This document shows, in pieces, positions 47,102 through 58,765 of a stretch of 64,000 nucleotides of DNA. The position numbers and the translations under genes were made by a program. Source of the DNA: Rachycentron canadum (taxonomy: Eukaryota > Chordata > Actinopteri > Carangiformes > Rachycentridae). Location: assembly GCA_038496675.1 (NCBI GenBank), contig CM076660.1, forward strand, positions 1,240,180 to 1,304,179, in the 5' to 3' direction. How positions within the stretch are numbered: the first letter of the stretch is position 1; each line of letters begins with the position of its first letter. The notes beneath the pieces were generated by a model that saw only the letters and a list, made by a program, of their open reading frames with translations, searched no databases and was not told where the DNA came from.

Positions 47102-48829
47102 CAGATCTGAACTAACTTCCTTCAGGAGTTTATCCCTGAAGTCAGTGTCACACAGGACAAATCAGGGCTTGTTAGAAAGAGCTGATTCTCTAGTTGAAGC
47201 AGAAACAAACAGCAACAACAACCATCTGAAGACACCATGATTTTTAGCATGTACACGTCTATGGGCTTAACGGGGTTAAAGGGAAATTCTGTCCTTTTTT
47301 AGCCTCCTTTGTTTTAATGACTTTAAATACAGTGATTATAACCTTTCACTCACTGAGCAGGTGTAAAATCAGTTGAGCCGTGAGAAACACCAGACACCTC
47401 AGAGCAGAGCTGGACCAAACACGTCCAAGTTTACAGGCCACGAGAACTGGACCGCACACGATACAGCTTTAAAATAATTAAACAATGCACTGGTGAGTGT
47501 GCTGCATTCAGAAACAACTCATATTAAAGAGGTTTGTGCTGTTTTGTTGAAGAGAGCTGGCGAATGATTCCTGTGCATCAGAAATCTGAGGCTTCGTGGT
47601 CTCGACTGGAGCGAATGCATCATCATCCTAGGATCAGTTTCCAGTTTTCTTCTTACATCCAAGTCAAAGTCGAATGGGGATTTAAGACTTTGGAGAGTTT
47701 GGGTTTTCATCTTTACACTACATGTCTCTTCCTTTCCAAATAAATTGAGTAAAACCGGGGGTTGGTTTTCAACCTGTCTGACAGTTTGACCTCCCGCTGT
47801 CGCTCCACTGATGACACCATTTCCTGTGAGTCAAACGTTATCAAGCGTGATGGAGATGATAAATCAAGGTCGGCATGTGTCCTCAAAGGCCCCGAACAAC
47901 TACATATGTTTGTGTTGTAGTGACAATGCTCTCTAGCAGCTGCAGGAATAATGACGCATGGCTGAAGGACGCAAAGCAGGAGCCAGTGTCAGGTTAAAGG
48001 TGGGCTGGGTCAAAAAAACAGACCATAAAGCAGGGGATGAATTAGGGGGTGTGATTATAGTGTGACTCCTGAGCGCCACCTTATCCTCCAGATATACTTT
48101 CTGCTGGATTAAAAAAAACAAAACAAAAAAAAAACAAGATGGCGACGTCCAAATCACCGACTCAAGGCATCAAAACACAAGGCCGATGGACAAATTACAA
48201 ACTTCAAACCAGCAGCTCACTAACTGATGTCCTGCTGATGGAGGTTTTATTGACGGCAGTAGGGAGGTAGGACTCTCACAGCATGTTCTTCTTCTACACA
48301 TCCGTTTTCGAGATGCCGTATCAAGGCAGACAAACCAACAGGCGCCGTCATCAGCACATTCACAAAGAGCAAGATCATTGATTTTACACATTCCAGACAA
48401 ACAGGCCGGTGATGAGATGCAGCTTCTTTGTTTGTTTGGGGCTCAACAACCATAATGTATAATTCTCTTGTCAGCATATCAGGATTTTCCATGTAAATGT
48501 GTAATTTCAATTTCCAACTGAACCTCTCCACGTTAATTTCCACGCCTGTCACGTCACGAACCGACTGATGGCGGTTTTGGCTTCTCCGCACTTCGAAGGT
48601 GGTCTCCCGGAAAACATCTGTGGAGTTTACCGCGCGCCGGCGTCTTCGCAGGTGCTCAGCCACGACTGTCCATCTTCTCTGACGCACGTCGAACGTTCAT
48701 TTGTATGCGTCCCGCTGCGTTGTACGGGAGTCTGGCCCTATTTAGAACAACAATTTTTATGGTAAGTGCCAATCGGTCACGCTGTACTCTCTCTCTGGGA
48801 CGTGACGGAGTTTAAAAAAAGAGAAGAGA
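47102..48829. other. Intronic sequence with modules E and H
   Basis: Family E occupies 48021-48091 and an H-like module 48118-48232 ('acaagatggcgacgtccaaa', 'acaaattacaaacttcaaac'). The rest is single-copy-looking. The 146-codon minus frame at 48247-48687 crosses a CpG-containing stretch and shows no domain; it is not called. Confidence 0.5.
48021..48091 (+). repeat. Dispersed repeat family E copy
   Basis: Its reverse complement recurs at 54211-54277: 'aggataaggtgg', 'ctcagg.gtcacact' and 'cctaattcatcccctgc'. Identity is high and orientation opposite. Confidence 0.8.
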
Positions 48830-49085
48830 ACAACAAATAAGTATACAGAGAAAGAAACAGCGAAATGAGGGACAGAAGTGGAAGAGACAGAGAGATAAAC
48901 TGAGAGAGAGAAAGAGAGGGAGGCTGAGATACTTCACAGGAAAGTTACAGAATGAAAAAAGTCAAAAGAGGAGGGGAGGGAGGAAGCATGGGAGGAGAAA
49001 CCAATGAAGGAGACAAAGAGGGAGATAAAGAGATAGAGGTAGAGGAGACAGAGAGATCTGTGTGCTCCAGACAAAAGTGGTGAAA
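48830..49085. repeat. Purine-rich low-complexity tract
   Basis: Nearly uninterrupted A/G on the plus strand for about 250 bp, with many GAGA and AGAGG units. There is no coding signal. Long purine/pyrimidine tracts of this kind can form triplex DNA, but mirror symmetry was not checked over its length. Confidence 0.75.
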
Positions 49086-49281
49086 CAAAGAGGCTTTAAC
49101 CTTGAAGCTGAGGTAGGAAATAGAAGACGGTTAAATGATATGTTTGTTTTATTTTTCAGATATATCTAGACGGTGTCCAGTGTTTAGGCACCAAATTTGT
49201 TATTGGTTTTGTCGTTTAAATGTTATATACATCCTTCAAATGTGTAATAGCAAATGGAAGAACTAACTTTTTTAAAGAGCA

Positions 49282-49520
49282 AACTTAAATGTCTCATACA
49301 GTCTAAAGGTAAATGTTAAAGGTCCTAAGGGTGGAGGTCCATGTGGTCTCATTATAAAGCATGTCTAGGTTCTCTGTCCGCAGAGAAATGCTCACAGCCT
49401 GTATTCAGACCCTGAGCCTTAAAACCAGCCATCGGGACTTCTGGAACTTTGTGATGTCACAACAGAGCAGCCTCAGCCACACCCCCAAATCCCAGCCCAC
49501 CTGGAGCCACCATCAACGAC
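49282..49520 (+). repeat. Family B MITE copy, 3'-truncated
   Basis: 'acagtctaaaggtaaatgtt', 'gtccatgtggtctcattata', 'gctcacagcctgtattcaga' and 'ctttgtgatgtcacaacaga' match 56318-56530 closely. The right half of the element is absent. Confidence 0.85.
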
Positions 49521-50099
49521 AGGCCAACAACGGACATGTAGCTGGAGTATTAAGCTAAAAAATCTGCAGCTATGTGAACGGACAAAGAGAAGTTTCATTT
49601 GCTCCGACAACACGAAAATCACAGAAAAATGTATCTGCTGGGCCACTGAGATCCTCCCTGCACTTGTCATATCAGCTGCATAGGAGAGTCTGTCTAGTCC
49701 TAATTGGCACTAAAACATGACAAACACCTTGCCAATTAACACAATGCTTGACATCCCCGCTGTAATCAGCCTCAGAGTCATGTAAACAGCAAATTAAAGT
49801 CTAAATGCCTCGACTGTTTACTTTAACTGCAGTTAATGGTTTGATCCAGACAACAGATGCCAACTTGTTGAGTCAAGATGTTTCCTGCTGTGTGAGGCCA
49901 TGGAAAAATGTTTTTCTGTCAGACTTTATCCATCTTGTATCTCACCATGACATCACGTTAAAGACCACGGTCCATTTATCCCAAGAAACACGAGTCCGCC
50001 CACAGACAACCGGATGAGCCCAGAAATATGAGCTTCTTATACTTTAGCGTGTTTAAGGAGCAAATGCCGATCAACTGTGTCTCCAAGCATGTCTGATGG
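49521..50099. other. Intronic sequence, no gene seen
   Basis: No coding block or known repeat. The part at about 49685-49830 ('cctaattggcactaaaacat', 'aacagcaaattaaagtctaa') is repeat-free and AT-rich. Confidence 0.45.
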
Positions 50100-50222
50100 C
50101 GAGAAACTGAGCCTTAAAACTAGCCGTCGGGCTTCTGTGACTTTGTGACGTCACAACAAGCAGTCACTGCTCTCAGCTATGTCCAGAGTCCAGCCCACCT
50201 GAACCCACCCTCCAACCTTGTA
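50100..50222 (+). repeat. Family B MITE central fragment
   Basis: It retains 'gagaaactgagccttaaaac', the palindromic core and 'cagcccacctgaacccaccc'. In this copy the core has become TTTGTGACGTCACAA, containing the full CRE palindrome TGACGTCA (50146-50153). Confidence 0.8.
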
Positions 50223-52235
50223 GGAATCATTTTGTGTAAAAGTAATGCCACTGAATGAAAACTAAAGGGATGCCCTTAGTTGTTTTGATTTATCCTCAGG
50301 GGATGATGAATGCCTGTGTAAAATCAAACCCGATTTGATGGCAATCCATCCAAAACCAGAAGTGTGAACACTGCACTCATGGTGGTTGTTGGAGGAATAG
50401 TCACAAGGATTCATCCTCTGGGGACAAAGAACCACCACGGTGATGAAATATTTCAGATGTTTAAGTCTTGAACAAGCAACACCGTTTTCACCTTTAATCT
50501 GTTTTTACCTGTTGTAACATGAAACGTTAAGAGTGGAACAATTATTCACGTCACAAATAAACTCATAATTTAACTGGGACCTTTTTTTTAAACCCCTGGC
50601 ATCAAACATGGATCTGTTGTTCTGCAGATGAACGAATTTAGTCTGAAAATCGCCATAACATTGCACACTGTGAATTCTCTAAAGGTGCGGGTGAAATATG
50701 GGTGAACTTTTGATTCCCAGATGTTTTGAACTGTTTTGTCACGGCGATTCCCAATCACCGAATTCTGAACAAAACACACTGATTAATAAATCAAGCTGTG
50801 CAAACTTGGACCACAACCCTGACTGTGTGTTCACGCCGTGAGCGACACCATCAATTAGTGGATTGAAACCAGCAGAACGAGCTTATTTCCATCAAACACA
50901 CATTCATCTGCGTGTCAGCAATGCACCACATCTTTCCACCCACTATTATTATTTGTGTCATGAATAACAATTTTGTGGGGAAAGCAGGCAAAAAAAAAAA
51001 AAAAAAAAAAAAAACAGAGGAGAAGTTGATTGCAGACATTTAAACCTCCACACTATCAGTTCTCAATTATGGGCATTGTAGAGGCTGCGGGAGGGGGTGG
51101 GTGGGGCAACGCTTAGAGAGATTTCAGGGGCATTTTGTTGTTTTAAATACATGATAACTGTGTTGTTGTAATCACAGAACTCAGTGAACACAATCAGCCA
51201 GGTAATAAAGAAAATAAAATAACAGAAAATGAAACACAATCAACACCTGAGCGTTTCTCTAAAAGCTTCAGCTGAAGCGAGAAAAAATGGAAATGGGATC
51301 ATTTTATTTTATTTTTGCGGCAGGTTTTAAGTGTGCGCTTTAAACCAGCCAACACTGATTGGCCTGTGGAGTCTAATTATATCTGTGTGTAGGTTTGGCC
51401 GAGGTCTGAAGAAGCTGTAATGATGCGAAATGACAGCGGGCCGTCACAGGAAATCAGAACTTTCCCTCTTAATTGACCTGCCTGGTGGCTGTGGACGGCT
51501 GCATCACTGGTCAATAGAAAACAAACACTGAGAGGACTGTGATGGATGGACCCCCAGGTGTCCAGTCAGTTTCACAGACGCAGCTCATTAAACGGTGAAT
51601 AAAAAAAATTTAAAAAAAAAAAGGAAATCGAGCTCACACACACTCATACTGTATGTTTCCATCAATGTGATTTCAGCTTCTCTGAACCTGTGGTTTTTAT
51701 CAAATCGCTCTCCATTTGAGGGTTAGGGTGGATTTTAGCCCAGAGTGTAATGGCCACAAACATGGAAATGACTTTGCATCACCGTGCCAAGCAGATGTGG
51801 GAAGAGGTCGGCTCGGCTACGCCCGATTCCTGCTCCGAAGTCTAATCCCCAAATTATCACTCACTCAGCAAATCCCCCTCTCGTCTCCTCTCCTCTCCCT
51901 CTTTTCACCTCCTCTACTCAGACTCATCTGCCTCTCATCTTTCGCTCTTGAGCCCCCCCCGGCAGCTTTACCATCAATTTGTCTGCAGGAGGGCAGAGAA
52001 AATAATAGAAACACCGCGTGAAAAAAAGACTTTATCTGTAAAATAAATCCCCTGAAACGGCGGCGGTTGTTTCATTGACTGTCATCATGCGTCACTTTTA
52101 AGCCAGCCACCTGAAATGAAGAATACGAGACTTTAAAAAATAAACAAAAAACTGCAAAAACTTATCTAAAGGGGTGAAGTAAGAGTGTGGAAAACTGTGA
52201 TGATGTACAACAGTGAAGGGCAAACTGTTACCAAC
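50223..52235. other. Intronic sequence, no gene seen
   Basis: A run of about 25 A lies at 50991-51014, and a C/T-rich tract at 51880-51960. The repeat-free segment 51330-51490 holds 'ctcttaattgacctgcctgg'. No coding block was seen; the 101-codon plus frame at 51716-52021 is low complexity in its second half. Confidence 0.45.
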
Positions 52236-52370
52236 TGAGCTACTTTGCTGTTGCCATCTTGGCGGAGCCTAACTTCCTGCTAATTAAAAGAAGGGCAAGG
52301 AGGTGGGGTGCACGTGGAGCCAAATGTTGGTGTGTGTTGCTTTGCGGCAAGCATGCGCTCACTCAGGTTC
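52236..52370 (+). repeat. Dispersed repeat family D copy
   Basis: Related to 15141-15310 by 'tgctgttgccatcttggcgg', 'aagggcaaggaggtggggt' and 'gcggcaagcatgcgctcact'. Confidence 0.6.
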
Positions 52371-54210
52371 CCCTTAGGATTAGACTAGCTAGACAGCTAA
52401 CGGTGCAACCATTGGAGCCAGGGGTCTAAAGCAAACTTTTTGTCAAAGTTGCTGCAATTTTCAGTGCAACAGCAACGGCGGGTAGAGGTGGCCACGCAAA
52501 ACAAGATTCTCCGTGGACCGGACCGTTCGGCCTTTGCCGTCCACGGTGGATTTGAAGGACCGTGTCCAGCCTAGAGTCCACTATACAGAGAGTTTACCAT
52601 TTTGTAGTGCTGCCCTAGCGCGTTGCACATGACAGGGCATCGTGATAAGTAGCGTACAACCAACGATCACTTACCAAGCAAAATATACCATCATACATTG
52701 CGCTGAGCTAAGCCATATAGATAATGGGTGCACAGACCTTCAGGCAGAGCCATTAGCTCTTTACCACTGTTTCTGGTCCTTGTGCTAACATCATCATTTT
52801 GTTTATGACCACATAATTGTGGTAACTCTACAAAACTACCACCAGGTTGAATCAACACCGCTGGACAGTTCACACCACTGCTCTTTGTTGATGTTTGTAT
52901 CTCAGCAGCACAAAACTGAAAAGGTCTGAGTCATTCTCCACAGTTATCCAGACTTTGGGTTGTTTTATTGTTGCAGGAGGCTGAAGTGTAACTACAGACA
53001 ACAAGGCCAGCTGCCAGCTCTTAAATCTAGTGCTGTGTATGGGCAGCCATATTGCTTAAAAGCTCTTTTGAAGACTCACAGTGTCCTTGCTCTCAGTTGC
53101 GTTGGGATGCATTCAGAGGTGCACACCTCTGGAGAAACGGTTTGTTTGTGATTTCTACTCCAGTCGAGCGCTTTGTGACTGCGGCACAGGAGCCTATGGA
53201 GCCCATGGTTGCAATTAATGAGCTCGGTAACTACTGTTAGCCAGAACTCGTTAAATGTCACCACAAGTAAAATCTTTAAATGTGTGTCTGAGCTGCATTT
53301 ATTACAGGTTTAATTAGAGCTTTTCGCTGTGCTGAAGTTGGAATAAAAGGAGCCATTACTCTCAAGCAGCAGTCTGCGTAACAACACCTGATGCATTTGG
53401 TGATCTGAATCGGAGGTGAAAAAATGAATATGTATTTAATATTAATCTATATTTCCCATGCGGCTGTTATAAAGCAGATGATTGGCTCCTGTGTGTCATA
53501 TAACCACCATCTTCTTGTCTCTTTTCCTCCCCTCTCGTCGGTAACGCCTCACACTTTTTCTCCGTGAACCCACCATGAGGTCACCCACTGGTTGACAGCA
53601 GCACATGAACACATCTCTGGGCCCCTGGGCACCATCATTCAAATGCCCCATGATAATGAAAAGGAACTTTAATAATTTCTACAGAGCCACCACAGGACAA
53701 CCAGAGATAAGACAAAAAAAGAAACACAATTCCAAAGTAAATAACTTTTCTCCTCAATAATGAGAAGAGTGTTTTTATAGAGCCAACACCGAGACGGTCC
53801 AGGGACAGGAAACAGGAAAATAAAATAAAGTAACATTTTGTTCATCAGCCCTTTATTAAATGAAAAAAAAAAAAACCTGTCACTCTCACAGTTTGAGACA
53901 GATGAGGTTAAAAATGATAAATTAAAATGTTTTCTTGGGTACATTTCTCTCAAGAGCTAAATCATGGAGCAGCAAAGAGGACATTCAGAGACAGGACTAA
54001 ATGTTTGTACCATCTGGCAAAATTAACAACTTCTACACCCAAATGATAGAACATGTTCATCTTACATGCATCCTCTGGTTTTGTGTGGGATCCTCAGGAA
54101 GCATCAGTGTGGAGGCACCAAGGCCAACAGTGGGCAGGTACGCTTTGATAGCTGCTGTGCTAAGTGCTAACGCCCCTGGGAAACTGCCCAATTGCCCTAA
54201 TGGTTCATCC
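52371..54210. other. Intronic sequence, no gene seen
   Basis: No gene. The stretch 53270-53490 ('ggtttaattagagcttttcg', 'tatttaatattaatctatat') is AT-rich and repeat-free. A poly(A) of about 12 lies near 53863-53874. Confidence 0.45.
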
Positions 54211-54482
54211 AGAGGATAAGGTGGAGCTCAGGGGTCACACTGTATCCACGCCCTAATTCATCCCCTGCCTTGTGGTCTATTTCCCTCTCAATGGACCATC
54301 ATCTAAAAAATGAACATCATGTTGTATTGAAGACTTGAAACTAGAGACTGAGACCATAAACTCATTAGGAAAACGTTTACTGAGCTAATAAATCAAGGGA
54401 GAAGTAGGGACATTTTCCCATAGACTTCAATACAATCTGACTTCTTTTTTGATGGTCTATGTCCATTTGTATATACAGTCTA
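54211..54482 (-). repeat. Family E copy followed by family C copy
   Basis: Family E at 54211-54277 is the reverse complement of 48021-48091. Family C at 54313-54482 reads 'catgttgtattgaagacttg', 'cataaactcattaggaaaac' and 'gagctaataaatcaagggag'. It lacks the 'tggtcattagagag' end found in other copies and instead runs into 'tgatggtctatgtccatttg'. Confidence 0.85.
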
Positions 54483-56035
54483 TGTGTATGCAGCAGAGTA
54501 GTGCACACCTCATTGCATTGAGCTGCTGGTTGATTCGATGAGAAAGAGCATCACCCCAAACCGTTGCTGTCAAGATGTGTTGGAGAGGATAAACCCCCCA
54601 GACGCTGTAGGCAAACGGCAAACAGCCCTGAGCTCCGTTGGCTTTTTTTCTGCACTTGCGCTGGAATGTTCTCCTGCGACTGAAACACTGCCAGGGTCGC
54701 ACGGCCGCGGACCTGAACCAGGGGCACGAACAAAACAAAAAAAAAAACAGCACCATCGCCTCCACCAACGCAACCAACCACAGCAACACGTCTACACAGA
54801 TCTTAGAGTCAAACGAAGTTACAGCCGGGTCCTCTCCACCTCTGAAACCAGTATTAACACGTCCATCTGAAGGGATGTGCACACGCATTATATTTGTAGA
54901 AGAACCAATAGGAACACTCTTTCTCTGTGAAAAGACCGGTGATTGGCCAAAGTCTCCGAACTCCGAAGTCTGAAAACAGGCCCAATAAGAGGAAGTGCAG
55001 ACGTCTCGTTTGCTCATGAATTACAAAATGCTGAAAGGCTATTATTGAATGTTTGCCCACTGACGCCAGAAAATTACTGCCTACCCCGGCTTGAAGGCTC
55101 ATTATTTCAGGGTTTATTAGAGGATATAAAAATCAATAATTCATCTGACTGCTTTTAATATGAATAAGGCTAAGAGTCTACAGGTGCCATGCTAGCAGCT
55201 TTATGATGCTGCAGCAGTGCTTTGGGCTAAATGCTAACATTGTCAACGCTAACATGCTCAACATCTCAGTTTAGGCTTGAACAGTCGAGATAGGTCGACC
55301 TCACAGTGGAAACGTCACGGGAGGTCATAGGGATCCATGGAAATCAGCGATTAATTCAGCCATTGATTTTATATAGCCAACCACGTCTAATCAAGTATGA
55401 TAATCTAGTTGTAAGTGTGACTAGTACAAGCATAAAATATGATTTGAAAACCAGACACGATCTGTGGATCAGAAACAGTTTAATCATTTAGTGGGTCTTT
55501 CTTTTTTTGAAGTTCACAACCATCTGAGGATTCTCTCCCCATCCCTGTTTCTACCGTCTATTAGTGGAAGCATTGTTTACTGTGAAGGAGCTCGTGGTAA
55601 TCAGCTTCTTTTCGCAGCAGAAAACAACTTTTGGACGCGTGGCCGACACAAAATCCAGGTGAAAATCAATTTAAAGCAAATGACTGTTAAGGAGAAAGAA
55701 AGTCTGAGCATTTTTCAAAGTGTTTCACTTTCATTACTGTGCACCGCATTTGGTTTATTTCACTCTGAGCATTTAAACAGATGCTGCTGGGGAATATGTT
55801 GGTGTTTAATTTGTGTGTGGCTTTAACTGTGTTGGTGACAGAGATGCTAAAAAAGGCACATGAATGGACAGAGAGTCTGGGATCTGGAGGGGTGGGGGGG
55901 GTGGCTCTCTAACTGCTCCTAATATAACTGTGTGGAGCGACAGCTGCTGTGTGTCCTGGAGCAGTCACAGTGGGTGGGGGGGCAACTTCACAATCAATGT
56001 ACACTATATGGACAAAAGCACTGGGACACATACAC
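54483..56035. other. Intronic sequence; unexplained doubly open segment
   Basis: Between 54483 and 55017 both strands stay open for over 100 codons (186 on minus, about 110 in each of two plus frames). None of the translations shows a domain I know, and three long frames at once argue for compositional chance or a decayed element. The part 55000-55180 is AT-rich and repeat-free ('ggcttgaaggctcattattt', 'aaaaatcaataattcatctg') and may be conserved non-coding DNA. Confidence 0.35.
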
Positions 56036-56275
56036 AACCTTCATTCTCTCTAATGACCATCAGGGGGCGACTCCACTGGTTGTTAAAGAAGTCAGATTGT
56101 ATTGAAGTCTATGGGAAAATGTCCCTACTTCTCCCTTGATTTATTAGCTCAGTAAACGTTTTCCTAATGAGTTTATGGTCTCAGTCTCTAGTTTCAAGTC
56201 TTCAATACAACATGATGTTCATTTTTCAACAGGGCTTCACAAACCAGTGGGTGACATCATAGTAGGTTGCCACAT
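56036..56275 (+). repeat. Dispersed repeat family C, well preserved copy with module H end
   Basis: It contains the whole core from 'ccttcattctctctaatgac' to 'caatacaacatgatgttcat', then 'cacaaaccagtgggtgacat'. It is nearly identical over its first 210 bp to the reverse copies at 22000-22190 and 54313-54482, and to the start of the copy at 63098. Confidence 0.9.
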
Positions 56276-56313
56276 GGCGTGAAGTAAAAAAAAAAAAAAG
56301 GCTTCTGGCTGAC

Positions 56314-56803
56314 TTAAAGGTCCATACAGTCTAAAGTAAATGTTAAAGGTCCTAAGGGTAGACGTCCATGTGGTCTTTGATTATAAAGCATGTCTAGGTT
56401 CTCAGAGAAATGCTCACAGTCTGTATTCAGAAACTGAGCCTTAAAACCAGCTGCCAAGACTTCTGGAACTTTGTGATGTCACAACAAAGCACTCAAAAAT
56501 CACCCTAAGCCACACCCCCAAGCTCAGCCCATCTGGATCAACCATCCAACCGTGCAGGGTTTGGTTGGTTTTGGCCTAAAATTTGCCACATTTTTATTGG
56601 ATCACTCAGAAAACAGACAGCCAATCAGAAGGGAGGTTCAGATCCTCTCCTCTGATTGGCTGAACAACCTGTTGTTACTAAAGCTCCAGAGAGAAGCCTG
56701 AGAGAGGAGAAGTAAAACTACACTGAGATGGTTTTTGGTTCTGAAAACCACATAGTTTTATCGATATCAACCATTTTAAAATAAAAGACCGGGGACCTTA
56801 AAA
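56314..56803 (+). mobile_element. Family B MITE, near full length (reference copy)
   Basis: It starts TTAAAGGTCCATACAGTC and ends GACCGGGGACCTTAAA. Order inside: one and a half minisatellite units, 'tggtctttgattataaagca', 'ctttgtgatgtcacaacaaa', 'cacacccccaagctcagccc', the two opposed CCAAT motifs ('cagccaatcagaag' and 'ctctgattggctgaac') and a 3' segment ending 'atcgatatcaaccatttt'. It is non-coding. Confidence 0.88.
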
Positions 56804-57677
56804 TAACCAGAGACCGTGTAAATAAGGAATCTTCACAATGCGCTTGCCACCAAATCTTTGTTTCACCAGATCAAGTCTGAGCTCTCAACGACTGAAGATT
56901 GTGGCATCTTAGAAAGTTATGATGAGTAAATTTCATGTCTGTGACTATCCAGAGCAAATATAAAAGGGGGGCAAACCTGCTGCATCTCAATAAGCATAAT
57001 CAACTCTGGCCAGACTTCTGTCTCGTCACGCTCATGAAGGTCTGCAGAGAATCTCGTCCAAAAAAATTGGGATAATGAGACCTTTGCGAATCCTGAGGCA
57101 GCAATTTTGAGTTCTTGGAAAAAAAAGGCACCGCTATTGGTTTTCTGTCTGGACATAAACAGGCTCTCTTCAGTGAAATTTAAAAAGTAACTGAACCTTG
57201 TACTGATCAAATGGATCAGCAGATTAAGCTGCGGGACTTATTTCGAAGTTTGACAAGAACCTGTGAATGAATTTACTTTTTTATTCCACAATGGAAACCA
57301 GTCATTACTGGGGTCATTTGTAAACTGACCACAGCCTCGTTCCTCTTGACTTGAGACTCACTCTGATAAAACTGAGATTTGGTTTGGACTGGGCCTGGAT
57401 GTCTAACCTCAGGATGATTGAATTTTTGAAAATGCATTAAATGTCTGGTGAAGTTTGTTACCTTCTTTATTCTTTGACCAGACAGAAACTGACTTCGAAC
57501 AAAGTTTAGCTAATTTCGATTCTGATTCTTTCGAACCAAATTTGTTCATAACTTATTGTTACTGTTCATAAACTTCATAAACTAAATTGAACTTTTGAGA
57601 GACTTGGTCACTTTTTTTTGAGTGTTTAAAGTAAACAACATTAAACATTAATTTTAAAGACTTTCAACCAGCAGCCA
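56804..57677. other. Intronic sequence, no gene seen
   Basis: No exon or recognised repeat. The 97-codon minus frame at 56917-57210 has no domain signature. Confidence 0.45.
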
Positions 57678-57880
57678 GTGTTAAAGGTCCCATCCCCATC
57701 CCCCAGGAGTCTTCCTCGATGATAAAGATAAAGCAGGTCTAGGTTCTATATCAGCAGAAAAGGCCCCGGTCAAAGAGAAAGGCTCACAGCCTGTATTCAG
57801 AAACTAAGCCTTAAAACCACAAATATATCATGGATATCAACCCTTCAAAATAAGAGACTCAAAAGTTAAGATATGGAACC
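57678..57880 (+). repeat. Family B MITE, internally deleted copy
   Basis: 'ttaaaggtcccatccccatc' at the left, then 'aagcaggtctaggttctata' and 'ggctcacagcctgtattcag'. From 'ccttaaaaccac' it jumps directly to the 3' end ('atatcaacccttcaaaataa'). The CRE-like core and both CCAAT motifs are gone. Confidence 0.75.
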
Positions 57881-58045
57881 ATAAAGTTGGACTTGACTCG
57901 AGACTCCAATGGAGACTTACTTTGACAGAGTTGAGCCTTAAAGTGAACTTGTCTGAGCAGATTTTAAAAAAAAAAAAAAAAAGAAATGACTTTTATTCTC
58001 TGAGCTACAAGGAGACTGACGCTGATGAAGACCTCTCACCCCCAA

Positions 58046-58087
<42 letters not shown>

Positions 58088-58759
58088 CTTCATCACAACT
58101 GAGCCAAGCCACTGGCCCCTCCCACTCACCACCGTCAGTGTTGAGGCATGTGCCTCCTCCTCCCCAGTCTAACCCCCGACAGTAGGCAGAAGTCTGTCCA
58201 CACGCTTCTTGTTACTTATTTATAGCAGCTTGTTTCCCTGAGGAACACAGTAATTGAAACCAAATGTGTTGCCGGGACTGATACGGGGAAGTGGGGCAGT
58301 CAGCCCACCCACCCTCCCACCCTCCCTGTCCTCTCTATACACAAACATTGAAAATAGAAGAGAGGGAAAGCCTCGGAAATCGCTTTTCCTGCAATTTCAT
58401 TTCTGAGAGAAGAAGAAAAGAAAAGTTCCCGAGCTTCATTTCTCCCCAACTTCTTGGTTCACAGAAAATAAACTGTTTCGTTCTCGGGGGGCTCTGTATT
58501 TGTGAAATGGTTATAATGTTTTTTTTTGTTTTTGTTTTTCCCTCCAAACCACTGAGCACAAAGTGGTAGAATATTAAAAAAAAATAATAATAAAAATGCT
58601 TTTTCCAAAAGAAAAAGACTGCAGCTTTGATTCGCTGCTCTTTCTTTCTTTCTTTCTTTTTTTTTTAAACAGATGAAGTAGCAGGGCTCAGAGCTCGGCC
58701 CACCTCCCCGCCCACCGCAGCCACACCAGCACCACACTCAATGAGCAGCCCAAAAACAA
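57881..58759. other. sgcd: Intronic sequence next to the leader exon
   Basis: A poly(A) lies at 57964-57981, a long CA microsatellite at 58049-58085, and several A/T homopolymers at 58515-58600 and 58640-58670. No coding block. Confidence 0.5.
58049..58085. repeat. (CA)n microsatellite
   Basis: Perfect CA tract of about 18 units, within intron 1 about 0.7 kb from the leader exon. Confidence 0.97.
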
Positions 58760-58765
58760 ACTTAC

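Larger units (their letters stand above)
30578..58765 (-). other. sgcd: sgcd intron between leader exon and coding exon
   Basis: About 28.2 kb from the donor GTAAGT at 58765-58760 to the acceptor CAG at 30578-30580, read on the minus strand. Very large 5' introns are typical of sarcoglycan genes. It is filled with the repeats listed here and with several repeat-free AT-rich islands that could be regulatory. No alternative first exon was recognised in it. Confidence 0.75.

Noticed and set aside
48247..48687. 146-codon minus-strand frame
   Set aside because: No domain and overlapped by another minus-strand frame in a different register; no splice-site support was seen.
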